Below are positions 25,805 to 35,085 of a DNA stretch of 64,000 nt, piece after piece. The stretch comes from Hydrogenophaga palleronii NBRC 102513 (GTDB lineage Bacteria; Pseudomonadota; Gammaproteobacteria; Burkholderiales; Burkholderiaceae_C). The stretch spans positions 55,327 through 119,326 of the forward strand of contig NZ_BCTJ01000013.1 of NCBI RefSeq assembly GCF_001571225.1, written 5' to 3'. Both the position numbers and the translations under genes were made by a program. Below the pieces are notes generated by a model. It did not search any database, was not told the DNA's origin, and saw only the letters and a program-made list of their open reading frames with translations. The stretch's first letter is position 1. Each line of letters starts with the position of its first letter.

Positions 25805-28625
25805 GCCGAACCTCGCTTTCCAGTGCAGCGATCAGCTGTGTAGCCAGGAAGAGCGCAGCGAGTCCTTTCATGGAGTACGCGCTACCGTCTTGACTGGCTT
25901 CTCGGCCCAAATTCGGTGATGGTCCGCTGCTCATTGTGAGATACATGTTCGGCCGACCGTCGCGAGGTTTTCGCTCACGGAGGGGCATGTCGATACCGAA
26001 CTCACTACGAATTTTTACCGCCGCGTGGCGGACTTTCAGTGACATGTCTCCTGGCGCGGAGACGAAGTTCAACGCAAAGCGCGCAAGGTTGGTTCCAGAC
26101 GCCTTCAGTACAGCCAGCAGCGAAACGAAATCGGGATCGGCAGAGTGGACTTCGAGATACCGCGTCACTCCCAGATACTTCACCACGTAGTCGCCGGCCC
26201 GCCGAACCTCCTTCTGAGATGCGTGCGATTCAAGATACCGCGCAATGCGGGTCCATTTCTGCGCCGACGCGTTGTCAATCAACTCCGTCCAGTGTCGGTC
26301 GACGAGCCAGGCCTCGGGTTCCGACTCCGCCGCCGGGGGATTCCTGACGCCCTTGACATCTCGATTCAGATACCTAAACGCTCCGCGGATCGACTTCCAC
26401 TCATGCGGCGAAAGCCCTGCACGAGCCGCAATCTCGATGTGGTGTTGTGGGCCAATCCGGTCGTCAACGAGGTTTCGCAAACTGTTGAGCAGGACGTCAA
26501 TCCGGCTGCTGGCCGGTTTGAACGAGGCCAGAGGCGGAGTAGCTTCCACCAAACGGACTGGAGCCACGCTGTGGGCCAGAGGCAACTCTGTCGACCGCGA
26601 GAAAGTTTCGATCTCATCCATTAGGCGGCGTTGGCCTTGCGCCGCATCTACCTGGAATCCCTTCCGAGAAAGAGATTTGCGAAGAGCGGCATCACTCCTG
26701 CCGACCCATGCGGCAACGGATGCAGTCCGAAGCAGTCCGGCGCGCATCACTCGTTGATCCACCGCGCGCCGCAACCCGATACCAAAAATATGGGTATACG
26801 TGGTGTACATGAGGTCATTGACCGCATGACCCAGTGCGTTGGCGCGCTTGGCGTAGCTGTTCTGGGCACTCTGATCGCCGAGTGAGAAATCCGCTTCATT
26901 GCCCAGGCTCACCCAACTATGGCGCAGATCATGGAAGGTGGTCTTCGAATCCCCGGTAGCAGCTTTGAGCACTACTGATATCCACTTCCTAACTGCATTC
27001 TCATGCCAGAGTTCGTTGCGTCTGTGGGGGTCACCGAACAGGAGCTCCTCCCGGCCCTGAAGGGACCGGTTGAACGCGTCGTGATCGAACGATGAAATCT
27101 CCCCCGTCGCGTGGGCAACTGGCAACGCAAGTCCGTGCACTTGGGACATGAACGTCACCAGATTCTCGAAGGCACGGGGGGAGTTCAGGTGACACATTCG
27201 GCGCGAGTCCTTGGATTTCAGGCTCGGGTCCATCCGGGTAGGGGCCACTGTGATCTGGACGCTGTTGTTTACGATGGCAATGTTTTTCAGGCGAATCCTC
27301 ATCACCTCACCGATACGCATGCCGGTGTCCGCACCCACCGAGATCGCGCATCTCACCATTGGCAAGATGGAGTCGGCGGGCGAAAGGGAAATCGATTCGC
27401 TCAACCAGGCGTCGGCGCGCGCGACTTCATGTGGCCAGACCACCTGTGCCCTAACGCCACCCTGGTAGCGCGCGGCGCCACCTCTGGGCAATCGCAAGGG
27501 ATCGATCAAATCCTGCTCAACCAACTGGCCGATCACCGCCTGCGCGACGGCACGTACGGATGCCTTGTTGGACGGCTCGGCTTCATTCTCAGCTGTGCCC
27601 AATGCGTCGCAAAGGGTTTTGCTGTCCAGCTTGGCCAGTGGCATCGACCTCAGTGCACGGAACACCCGGGCCGCACCGCCGGTGAAGTAGCGGCCAATGC
27701 TGCTCATGGCCAAATCGCCCTCTCGGAGCATTTGGTATCCAGCGAGCAGCAGCACACGTGCCCACGCATGATGCTCAGCGATGCGAAGCTCAACGCCCGC
27801 CAGCGCTCTTCGAACAGCGGACATGCCGGCATGAGGGTTCAGGGCGTTGCCGGCGTTGAACGCGCGAACAAGATCCTCAACCAGATCCGACTCCCGAGGG
27901 TCTGGCGAAGCCGCAGATCCACCGGCTCGGGCGGCGAGCGCCACCGCCCTGGCAATATGCGCCTCATTCTTTGCGATGACGTCTTCCGCTTCCGAATCAA
28001 CGGGGGCTGAGGGAATGATCAACTTGCTGGTCTCGCGCGCAGCACACATGGGATCCAGCGCCACCATCCGGAGTTGACCAAGCGCGTGAGCTCGCCCAGC
28101 ACCGCTCAGCGTCGCCCCGGCGTAACCGTCGGCCGCGCGCAGCAGCTGCGCGTAGGAGCGTGGAAGGTCTCGATACTTCTGAGCCCTCTGGAGGGCCTGT
28201 TCCAGTTCATCGATCGCTGCGCTAAAGGTGATCCAAGTCGCGACCTGATCCACCGCGACTTTTGTGAAACAGCTTACGACGCGCTCGTCGTAGACGTCAG
28301 CGGTGGTGTTGGTGGATGTCTGCCCGGAATTGACCTTGTGTGTATGGGCCACGCCTCCCTTTTCCAAAGGCCACCTGATGGTGGGATGTGACCTGTATTC
28401 GTGGAGGGATTGCAGGGCCTTGTATGCCGACTCCACATCCTGGGCTTGCACGACGGCGTCGAACGCGATCAGCGTTGCGAGCGCAAGGGTAGGGGGTGAG
28501 AGCAAGGGCTGAGCATCGAGAACGAACCGCTGAAACGGTTCGAACCGGTGCATTTCGCTCGTGCTCTGAGGATTGAGTAGCGTGTTTTGGCGTTGATGCC
28601 GCTGGCGAGCTTGGGCGTTCGTCAT
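25794..28625 (-). CDS. Very large tyrosine-recombinase-like protein
   Basis: 943 aa from the ATG at 28625, with AAGGAG about 8 bases upstream; a GTG start at 28652 would overlap the previous gene. A catalytic domain sits in the middle: R437 in TGMRIGEV, H565 and R568 in FHDLRH, H600 in LGHAVNDLMY, and candidate nucleophile tyrosines at 607 and 610. A 420-residue N-terminal part and a C-terminal extension of over 300 residues are unusual, because integrases are commonly 300-450 aa. It is the second of three overlapping or closely spaced genes, recalling multi-recombinase cassettes such as RIT, Tn554 and GInt elements. Confidence 0.85.
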   Translation of the reverse strand: MTNAQARQRHQRQNTLLNPQSTSEMHRFEPFQRFVLDAQPLLSPPTLALATLIAFDAVVQAQDVESAYKALQSLHEYRSHPTIRWPLEKGGVAHTHKVNSGQTSTNTTADVYDERVVSCFTKVAVDQVATWITFSAAIDELEQALQRAQKYRDLPRSYAQLLRAADGYAGATLSGAGRAHALGQLRMVALDPMCAARETSKLIIPSAPVDSEAEDVIAKNEAHIARAVALAARAGGSAASPDPRESDLVEDLVRAFNAGNALNPHAGMSAVRRALAGVELRIAEHHAWARVLLLAGYQMLREGDLAMSSIGRYFTGGAARVFRALRSMPLAKLDSKTLCDALGTAENEAEPSNKASVRAVAQAVIGQLVEQDLIDPLRLPRGGAARYQGGVRAQVVWPHEVARADAWLSESISLSPADSILPMVRCAISVGADTGMRIGEVMRIRLKNIAIVNNSVQITVAPTRMDPSLKSKDSRRMCHLNSPRAFENLVTFMSQVHGLALPVAHATGEISSFDHDAFNRSLQGREELLFGDPHRRNELWHENAVRKWISVVLKAATGDSKTTFHDLRHSWVSLGNEADFSLGDQSAQNSYAKRANALGHAVNDLMYTTYTHIFGIGLRRAVDQRVMRAGLLRTASVAAWVGRSDAALRKSLSRKGFQVDAAQGQRRLMDEIETFSRSTELPLAHSVAPVRLVEATPPLASFKPASSRIDVLLNSLRNLVDDRIGPQHHIEIAARAGLSPHEWKSIRGAFRYLNRDVKGVRNPPAAESEPEAWLVDRHWTELIDNASAQKWTRIARYLESHASQKEVRRAGDYVVKYLGVTRYLEVHSADPDFVSLLAVLKASGTNLARFALNFVSAPGDMSLKVRHAAVKIRSEFGIDMPLRERKPRDGRPNMYLTMSSGPSPNLGREASQDGSAYSMKGLAALFLATQLIAALESEVRHAA

Positions 28626-28638
28626 GAGCACTTCTCCT

Positions 28639-30786
28639 TCAGCGAGCAGCACGGAGGCCTACGGGAGGGGTGAGCCCCAGTTCCGTGAGCTTTCTGTCTT
28701 GAAGCGAGGCAACTTGGGAGACCAGCGCCTCGATCGACTGGTTGCTGTATGCACTGGTCGGGCTCGTCCCGGTATTGATATGACGCAGAAACACGTCCAC
28801 GGCATCATCGGGACATCCTTGCGCATGAAGATGGGTCGCCCAGTAGTGGCGCCCGGCATTCGCCTCACAACGCAGAGCCGGCGGCAGACCTCCCCAAGTG
28901 GACTTGCTTGACACGTTGCGGATGCCGTCAGGAAAAATCTTGAAGAGCAGGCCGACGTCCTGGCCTTCAACGATATGCTGAAGCCGGGAAATGATGGAGC
29001 GGCCGCTGGATCCGGAGCTAAACACTCTGTCGCGCGCGTACCGGGCCAGCAGAGATGCGCAGTGCGCGACCCAGTTTGCAAGGACCGCGGAGGCGAACTT
29101 ACAAACAATGCCGACGCGCGTTCCCAGGGTGGATGTCCCCTTGTCGTCTATGTGCGTGAAATCAACGCTACCGGACAGTGCGGCGGCGCTAAGGATGTAG
29201 TGAGTGGAGGCCCTGAGTCCCAGGAGAAAGCTCAGTGCAGCAGCCGTCTGATCAGCAAACGCGTTGTGAAACAGCCGCAGCCGCTCAGCACCCATGTTGT
29301 TGCCCTTGGGGATGGCGTTGACACGATCTTGGTAGAAGTTCCAGATGTCCAGGAGCGCCTTGTCCGTCACAACATAAGGCGACCCGAAAGCGTGATCAAC
29401 GGCTTCGGCAGTCGTTGCGAATGTCCACGCCTTTCCTTCTAGAAACTCCCTCCACTGTGTCTCAAACTCCGTTGCTTGTACGCGCACATACCAAGGGCGC
29501 GCTTTGCTGACCTGACCAAAATCCAGTCGAGCGCATGCGAGATGAAGCCGGGAAAGGCCTGCGGCGACCGCTTCGTTCGCCACGGTGTTTCGTGCCCGTG
29601 CCAGCGTCGGCTCAAATCCCGGGGCATAAGTGTCTGCATCCTCAATGGCGGATTGGCCGTTGGCGGGACGATGATCACGGTCGGCCTGCGGGAGGATGTC
29701 GACCAGGCGGCACCTGAACTCCTGTGATCCCGGCTCTGCGCGCCAACTCGCCAGCAGATCCTCCAGCGGCGCGAGGACCTCACGCGGCAAAGGCACACGG
29801 TAGTTTTCATCGGAGAGCGCGTAGATGCTGGGCATCTGCGACCTGGACATCTTGCGTTTCAAGATCGCGTCGAGCGCCACGTACAAGTGGCCACCCTCGA
29901 TGTCGAGCACCAGAATTTCGCCGGTCAAGGGGCCCCGCCCGATCGCCAAACCCATGACGCCGTGGGCGTACAACCCCGTCAGGATGGAAAGAGCCTCACA
30001 CAGCGAGCCTGTTTGCCGGGCACCAAGCCTCCTTTGCAGATCAGCCTCGTAGACCCGAAACTGCTCGGACGTGAGGGTGTGGCGCGTCGATACGGCCGAG
30101 CGCTTTTTGGCGGTAGTGCATGCTTTGGCACCCAGGATGTGCCGCAAGTGTTCATCCGCTGGAGCAGAGATCGGGGTTTTTGTGGAACTTGTGGCGGCAG
30201 GATTGAATGCCAGCTTTTGTGACAGACGCTTCCTGATTTGCTCAAAGGTCTTCTGCCAACGCTTGCCGAACTCAAGGAACATCAGGTCGTCACTGTTGAT
30301 GTCGCACTGCGAGTCGGGCGCCGGGAGCAATTCCAGATCACGTCGCAGGTGGCTCACGTAGTCCTTGCGCAGTTGGCGGCCTTCCAGGAGTGCTAGCCAA
30401 ACCTCCGCGCCCAAGGGCACGGATATCCCAAGCTGAGATGGCGCAAGTCGCATGCACAAAGCCCAGGCGGGATAGTCACCAATCCTGCCCTCGATTTGCG
30501 CGAATGCCGTTCGATCGAATTGGCTTTCTCCTTGAGCAAATTCAGCTAATTCTTGGCATTGCTGAATCAGTTCCTTGCCCAACTCGCCAAGGTGAGGTTC
30601 ATCGTCGCCAAATGAAAGAACCGCGGCACTCAGATTTAGGATCACTTTGCTGAATTGCGGTTGATCAATGGGCGTTGGAATGAGGCCAGTTAATGCGTGG
30701 GCAATTGATTCAAGGTGCGGCGGAAGATTGGCGAGGAATTCAATTTGAGGAGTCGAGGGTTGACTGGAAACACTAAGAGCTGACAT
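28639..30786 (-). CDS. Large recombinase-like protein with degenerate tyrosine-recombinase C-terminus
   Basis: 715 aa from the ATG at 30786, with AAGG upstream; a further in-frame start at 30849 is less likely. The C-terminus shows a box resembling the integrase active site: R646-H647 in GRHYWATHL, H669 in FLRHI and Y680 in TSAYSN. The first histidine of the usual HxxR box is not present. The N-terminal 500 residues match nothing I recognise. It leads the three-gene minus-strand cassette and is 13 bp from the next gene, so the proteins probably act together. Confidence 0.75.
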   Translation of the reverse strand: MSALSVSSQPSTPQIEFLANLPPHLESIAHALTGLIPTPIDQPQFSKVILNLSAAVLSFGDDEPHLGELGKELIQQCQELAEFAQGESQFDRTAFAQIEGRIGDYPAWALCMRLAPSQLGISVPLGAEVWLALLEGRQLRKDYVSHLRRDLELLPAPDSQCDINSDDLMFLEFGKRWQKTFEQIRKRLSQKLAFNPAATSSTKTPISAPADEHLRHILGAKACTTAKKRSAVSTRHTLTSEQFRVYEADLQRRLGARQTGSLCEALSILTGLYAHGVMGLAIGRGPLTGEILVLDIEGGHLYVALDAILKRKMSRSQMPSIYALSDENYRVPLPREVLAPLEDLLASWRAEPGSQEFRCRLVDILPQADRDHRPANGQSAIEDADTYAPGFEPTLARARNTVANEAVAAGLSRLHLACARLDFGQVSKARPWYVRVQATEFETQWREFLEGKAWTFATTAEAVDHAFGSPYVVTDKALLDIWNFYQDRVNAIPKGNNMGAERLRLFHNAFADQTAAALSFLLGLRASTHYILSAAALSGSVDFTHIDDKGTSTLGTRVGIVCKFASAVLANWVAHCASLLARYARDRVFSSGSSGRSIISRLQHIVEGQDVGLLFKIFPDGIRNVSSKSTWGGLPPALRCEANAGRHYWATHLHAQGCPDDAVDVFLRHINTGTSPTSAYSNQSIEALVSQVASLQDRKLTELGLTPPVGLRAAR

Positions 30787-31444
30787 GACGGATACCTTGA
30801 TTACTGAAGCAATGGCCCGCCGTGTCCGGATGAGGTTGACGGCTGGCAAGGGTTTCGCAAATCAGTCCGCTTGCTCGGCACTTGTACCGACTTTCAGGTC
30901 GTCCTTGAGCGGCCGAGCTCACTTCTTTTTTGCTTGAATACAAGATATCCAATCGAAGCGCATTCGACAAACCGAGCGCTAGGCTGGATCGGCATCTACG
31001 TCCCTAAACTGGAGAAAAATCTTTGATTTACAAGGAATTTTTCGATTTTTGATGAAGAGATTGCATCGTTCGACGTGCCCCGTGCAGGCATTTCGACGGT
31101 TGCTCGCAAACTGCTCGTGTAGTTGTAACGCCTACCAACTGCTCTGCTCGCTATTGATATGCATTCGACTGCTTTGCAACATGTTGAGATGCTTCAATGC
31201 GGCACCCGAGTTTTTGCTTGTGAAGTTAATAAAAAAGGGTTGTAGTCATTTCCAGCGACTCACTCCGCCGGACGAGCAAGCAAAGTTTTGCGGTGAGAGT
31301 TGTGACACGCATGGACCTATAGTCGCCATGCGACGTTAAAAGGTGTCACAACTGAGTTCGCGCAAGTCGTTGATTTCGTTGAATTGTGACGCTTGGCGCC
31401 ATTCAATTCATCTTGAAATCAATGCATATACGCAGAGGAATTCG
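30787..31444. other. AT-rich non-coding region between recombinase cassette and tRNA fragment
   Basis: About 660 bp without a convincing gene and noticeably richer in A and T than the rest of the window, with a run of six A residues near 31231. It probably contains the promoter of the recombinase cassette at its left side and recombination sites at its right side, including the nested inverted repeat at 31298-31353. Confidence 0.6.
31298..31353. repeat. Nested inverted repeat, candidate recombination or regulator site
   Basis: The outer arms AGTTGTGACAC (31298-31308) and GTGTCACAACT (31343-31353) are perfect 11-bp inverses. Inside them CGCATGG (31308-31314) and CCATGCG (31326-31332) are perfect 7-bp inverses. 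A further TTGTGAC occurs about 30 bp beyond. Two nested dyads beside recombinase genes suggest recombinase or excisionase binding. Confidence 0.6.
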
Positions 31445-31492
31445 GGCCTCCGAAGCCAAGGGTCGTGGGTTCGATCCCCGCCAGCCGCACCA
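31445..31492 (+). other. 3' half of tRNA-Arg(CCG): attachment site copy
   Basis: The 48 bp from GGCCTCCGAAGCC (second half of anticodon stem and loop, anticodon CCG at 31449-31451) through the T arm GTGGGTTCGATCCCCGC, the acceptor strand CAGCCGC and ACCA match the 3' half of a tRNA-Arg(CCG). No 5' half is found upstream. An integrase gene starts 80 bp away. This is the usual footprint of integration into a tRNA gene, with crossover in or after the anticodon loop. Confidence 0.8.
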
Positions 31493-31501
31493 AGTCTCAA
31501 C

Positions 31502-31524
31502 AAGTCCTTAATCCAACAGGACTT
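31502..31524 (+). terminator. Hairpin after tRNA-Arg fragment
   Basis: AAGTCCT (31502-31508) and AGGACTT (31518-31524) form a 7-bp stem followed by TCTC. It lies 10 bp after the CCA end, where a tRNA terminator would be; strength is uncertain. Confidence 0.45.
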
Positions 31525-31572
31525 TCTCGGCTAAACGCCCTCTGCAGCACCACCCTAGTACAAAGGGCGTGT

Positions 31573-33540
31573 ATGCAGAACCTCGAAAGACGTCCCAGTG
31601 GCGTCTACGTCGCACGATTGACGGTCCCCATGCGACTTCGCACGGTGGTGGGCGCGAGCACATTGGTAGCAAGCACAGGAAGCCGTAATCTAGCGGTTGC
31701 CAAGATGCTGGCTGCCGAGCAGATCGCGCGCTGGCGCCGCCACCTGTTCGACCTCGATCGCCTCAGCCTGATGGGACCCTCGATGACCCCCGAGAACATC
31801 CTCAAGATTGCCGATGGCCACCCGCTTCTACTGGCGGGCGGCTACATCCCGCTCGTTCAGGCGGCAACGATCATCGGCTTGACCACCCACGACCTGCTGC
31901 GCCAGGCCGCCGAAGGCCGTCTCGCGTTGCACTGCCGACTACAGGGCGAAGCAGGCTACAGGACGCCTTTCTGGTCGTTCGAGCCGGACGATCCTGAGCT
32001 GGGCACGGTGCTGGTGCCCAGGACTTGCTACAGGCCGCCTGAATCGAAACTCCACCGCGCATTCGGCATGTACCGAATCCCGCAGGACGAGACCACGTCG
32101 GCAGCGAACCTGCTCTTGACGGAGGGAGCGGTCACTATCTTGGCCTTCGCTGATTCGTCAGCGAGTACCGATGACCTGGCGTTCGTTCCAGAAAGGATTT
32201 TCGAACTCACGGACCAGCTGATCGAGGTCTCGGCGGTCGAGGTCGATGCCCTGCGCCGGAAGATGGCCGATGCGCTGCCGCCTGCGGCGCTGTCGGCGGT
32301 ACGTCAGGCCCAGCGGGGCGTGGTTCCGCAAGCGCCTGCCAACGCGAAGAGCTCGCTTCCTCTGACCCAGGCCATCGAAGAGTACTGCAAGGCACATCTC
32401 CCACAGACAATCAGTTCTCCAAAGGAGGTGGCACGCATTCGCAACGGGCTCCTGTTGCTCGCCGAGTTCGAAGGCGATCTGGCGATCGGGCAGTTCAGTG
32501 CGGACATTCTCAGGAGCTTCCGCGACACGCACCTTGCGCAGATGCCTGCGAAAGAGAACCAGGTGCGTCAGAAGTTCGGCACGTCAACCATGACGGAGTC
32601 CATTCTCGCCATTGAAGGCTCGGACTGGCCTCGGATGTCGCCGAATGAGCGAGATGTCCGGATGCAGTGGCTCTATCGCATGTTTCGATGGTTCCACGCT
32701 CAGAAGTGGATTCCCGACGATCCCTGCACAGGGTTGAGGGGAGAGTCGGTTCTGACCAAGTCGCAGCGCAAGATGGCCGCGGTCGCGCGCAAGGACCGTA
32801 CGGCATTCACCGAGGAAGAGGTCGCGAAGATCTTTGCGGCGCCGGTCTACCGAGCTGACTCCTGGAAGGCGACGCAAGCGGGCACGTTCAGGACGTTCCA
32901 GCCGTTCCACTACTGGCTCCCCTTGCTGGGACTGTTCACCGGTGCGCGGATAGGGGAGCTGTGCCAACTCTACCTGGACGATGTCCGCTGCGAAGAGGGT
33001 GTCTGGTTCATCGACATCAATCAACGAAGTGTCGACAAGAGCCTGAAGAACGAGTGGTCGAAGCGGCATGTACCCCTTCACCCCAAACTGGTTGAGCTGG
33101 GCTTCGTTGGCTGGTGTGACCACCTGCGCAAGGCTGGGTACAAGCGCGTGTTTCCTGAGTTGTCCTGGAATCCCACGAACCGCTACGCTAAGGAGCCTAT
33201 CCGGGCCATGTCGCAGTTTCTGGAGAAGCTGGGCATGCCGCGCGACGGTACGAAGGTTTTTCACTCGTTCAGGCACGGAGTGAATGACCTCCTTCAAAAG
33301 CGTTCCTCAATGCCGGACATCATGAGGAAGCGGATGATGGGGCACGAACCTGGCGAAGGTGTGAACGAGCGCCACTACCTCAGCGAGCCCAAGCCGAAGG
33401 AGATTTATGGGTTCATCGGTGAGATGGGGGGAGGGCTGCCGTCTGTTAGCCCCTTCAATCTTACTGTCGGATCCCTCGCGATCGGCGATGCGTTGAGGCG
33501 CAAGAATGGGGGACGAGGAGCTAGTGAGTATGTGGGTTGA
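31573..33540 (+). CDS. Site-specific tyrosine integrase (DUF6538-type N-terminus)
   Basis: 655 aa from the ATG at 31573, with AAAGGG 5 bases upstream; the longer frame from 31465 reads through the tRNA fragment and is not the start. All catalytic residues are visible: R459 in TGARIGE, H564 and R567 in FHSFRH, H591 in MMGHEPG and nucleophile Y602 in NERHYL. The N-terminal RRPSGVYVARLTVPMRLR is the short DUF6538 segment of large proteobacterial integrases. Its place 80 bp from a tRNA-Arg 3' half, reading away from it, identifies it as the integrase of the island to the right. Confidence 0.92.
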   Translation: MQNLERRPSGVYVARLTVPMRLRTVVGASTLVASTGSRNLAVAKMLAAEQIARWRRHLFDLDRLSLMGPSMTPENILKIADGHPLLLAGGYIPLVQAATIIGLTTHDLLRQAAEGRLALHCRLQGEAGYRTPFWSFEPDDPELGTVLVPRTCYRPPESKLHRAFGMYRIPQDETTSAANLLLTEGAVTILAFADSSASTDDLAFVPERIFELTDQLIEVSAVEVDALRRKMADALPPAALSAVRQAQRGVVPQAPANAKSSLPLTQAIEEYCKAHLPQTISSPKEVARIRNGLLLLAEFEGDLAIGQFSADILRSFRDTHLAQMPAKENQVRQKFGTSTMTESILAIEGSDWPRMSPNERDVRMQWLYRMFRWFHAQKWIPDDPCTGLRGESVLTKSQRKMAAVARKDRTAFTEEEVAKIFAAPVYRADSWKATQAGTFRTFQPFHYWLPLLGLFTGARIGELCQLYLDDVRCEEGVWFIDINQRSVDKSLKNEWSKRHVPLHPKLVELGFVGWCDHLRKAGYKRVFPELSWNPTNRYAKEPIRAMSQFLEKLGMPRDGTKVFHSFRHGVNDLLQKRSSMPDIMRKRMMGHEPGEGVNERHYLSEPKPKEIYGFIGEMGGGLPSVSPFNLTVGSLAIGDALRRKNGGRGASEYVG

Positions 33541-33629
33541 GCTAGCTGACGAGCGCCGCCTCTCGATACTTCGTTTGAGATGTCTCGCTTTCTACACGCA
33601 CCGGCAATGCCCAACGTTGAGGAGATCGC

Positions 33630-34541
33630 GTGCCTAGAGAAAAGATTGCTGTCCGTACGCCTAAGCTCGGGGCGTATGTGGTCGAGAGGCTTTCTTATAT
33701 CGATTCCATCTTCTTCAGAACCATCAGAAGGCTGGACGAAGCGGACTTGATGCGCTTGAAAAAGACTTTGATTCCAGACGAACGGTTCTCGAAAAGAAGA
33801 TACTTCGGTGCGAAGCGGCCGTACACGAATCCAGTAACGGGAAGAACCCTGTTCCACTATGTGCATGTGGTTCATCAGCCCATGAGGGCAACGCTCGAAC
33901 TGCTGCAAGATATCCAGGAGTGCGACCCTAAGCTGCTCCATCTTCTGGACGTGCACGTTGCGCTGGATCTCACGACACGCAGTCAATCTGACGCCGCCAA
34001 GCTGCACGAAGCGGTACTTGCTGTGCACACACCTGCGCGATTAGGTACGACCGATCATGACCAGGAAGTCGAGACTTCATATGTCGGAAAAAGGACAAAC
34101 GGCAACGAGGTCGCTATCTACAGTAACGGTGAGAGAAAAGTCCGGCCTGACTCGTCCAGAGTTCACTTGGAGTGGCGTGTCCATGGAGCGAAAGCCCTGA
34201 AACGGGCAAAAATGGCTGCCGCAGACCAGGTCGTGAAACTTGACTACAGAGCTTTCTGGGCGAAACATCTGCGGCTAAACGTCATGCCGACGCTTCCGAG
34301 ACTAGTACGCGTACTAGAGCTCAGAGCAGCGCGAAGCGGCAGGCCCATGAGTGCAAAGCAGATCCAAGGCTTGCAGAACGCGCTTTCAAGAATCAGCCAG
34401 GACTATGAAGGCCGATACTTCGCGCAAGGACTGGACGAGTATCTTCTCGACGGAGTTCATCCAAAGCCTTCGCGCCTCTACAAGTCGGTGTCGAACGAAT
34501 GGGCGTTGCCGGCTCCTGGAAATGCGCTCTGGGATGATTAG
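33630..34541 (+). CDS. Hypothetical protein, possibly replication-initiator-like
   Basis: 303 aa with a GTG start at 33630 and GAGGAG 5 bases upstream. I do not recognise it with certainty. The segment VHVALDLTT followed by ETSYVGKRTNGNEVAIYSNG and RVHLEWRVHG has the rhythm of filamentous-phage or plasmid replication initiators, where a similar run reads as YxGxR, LYxK and LRxExR. No full catalytic motif can be assigned. It follows the integrase by 89 bp on the same strand and is probably part of the element's own gene set. Confidence 0.55.
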   Translation: MPREKIAVRTPKLGAYVVERLSYIDSIFFRTIRRLDEADLMRLKKTLIPDERFSKRRYFGAKRPYTNPVTGRTLFHYVHVVHQPMRATLELLQDIQECDPKLLHLLDVHVALDLTTRSQSDAAKLHEAVLAVHTPARLGTTDHDQEVETSYVGKRTNGNEVAIYSNGERKVRPDSSRVHLEWRVHGAKALKRAKMAAADQVVKLDYRAFWAKHLRLNVMPTLPRLVRVLELRAARSGRPMSAKQIQGLQNALSRISQDYEGRYFAQGLDEYLLDGVHPKPSRLYKSVSNEWALPAPGNALWDD

Positions 34542-34689
34542 TGGGCAAGCGGACGTTTTTCCTCAGAGCAAGCTGAAAAACGAATATCTGGGAAGCACTG
34601 GGCTTAGAAACGATAAGTCCAACGCTGAGCAAGTAGGCCGCTGAAGGCAGTGTGGCGACCGGGCGCGCCACAAAGCTGGCTAACAAGTT

Positions 34690-35085
34690 GAGTGGTCTGC
34701 CTGCGCCGACGGCTATGCCAAACGGCCCTACGACAACTTCGGTGTTCGATACGGCTACAAGGCGTCGGCTGCAGGCGAAATCTCCGTGGATGAGTTCCTC
34801 GACCTGAACGAGGGATTGGCGGACGCGACATCAATTGGATGGCCATGGGCCAACGATCCGCCGACGACGCGGCCACCCTTACAGCGATTTTCCGCAGCGG
34901 CCAGTTCAACCGCCTTGAAAACACGGCCTCCACGCCCATCGTCGACGAGAGAGCCTGCACCAACCACGAGATACACTCCCGCTTCCATAGCTTCAAGCTG
35001 CGCGAGCGCTTGCGCAATGCGACGAGGTCCGATGTAAACCACCTGCTGCTGATCGACAAGCCCGCGGCGGATTCTAGAAAGTGCC
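34690..35085 (+). pseudogene. Frameshifted C-terminal fragment of a large protein (DUF6351-like)
   Basis: Frame one reads EWSACADGYAKRPYDNFGVRYG and ISVDEFLDLNEG, here given in pieces; near 34817 the match moves to another frame, reading DINWMAMGQRSADDAA, then FRSGQFNRLENTASTPIVDE and HLLLIDKPAADSRK. Together they look like the C-terminal part of one extracellular protein of the DUF6351 kind (identification from memory, low certainty). The 5' part is absent, and one frameshift plus truncation make it non-functional. Its 3' end meets the SDR gene on the other strand. Confidence 0.45.
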
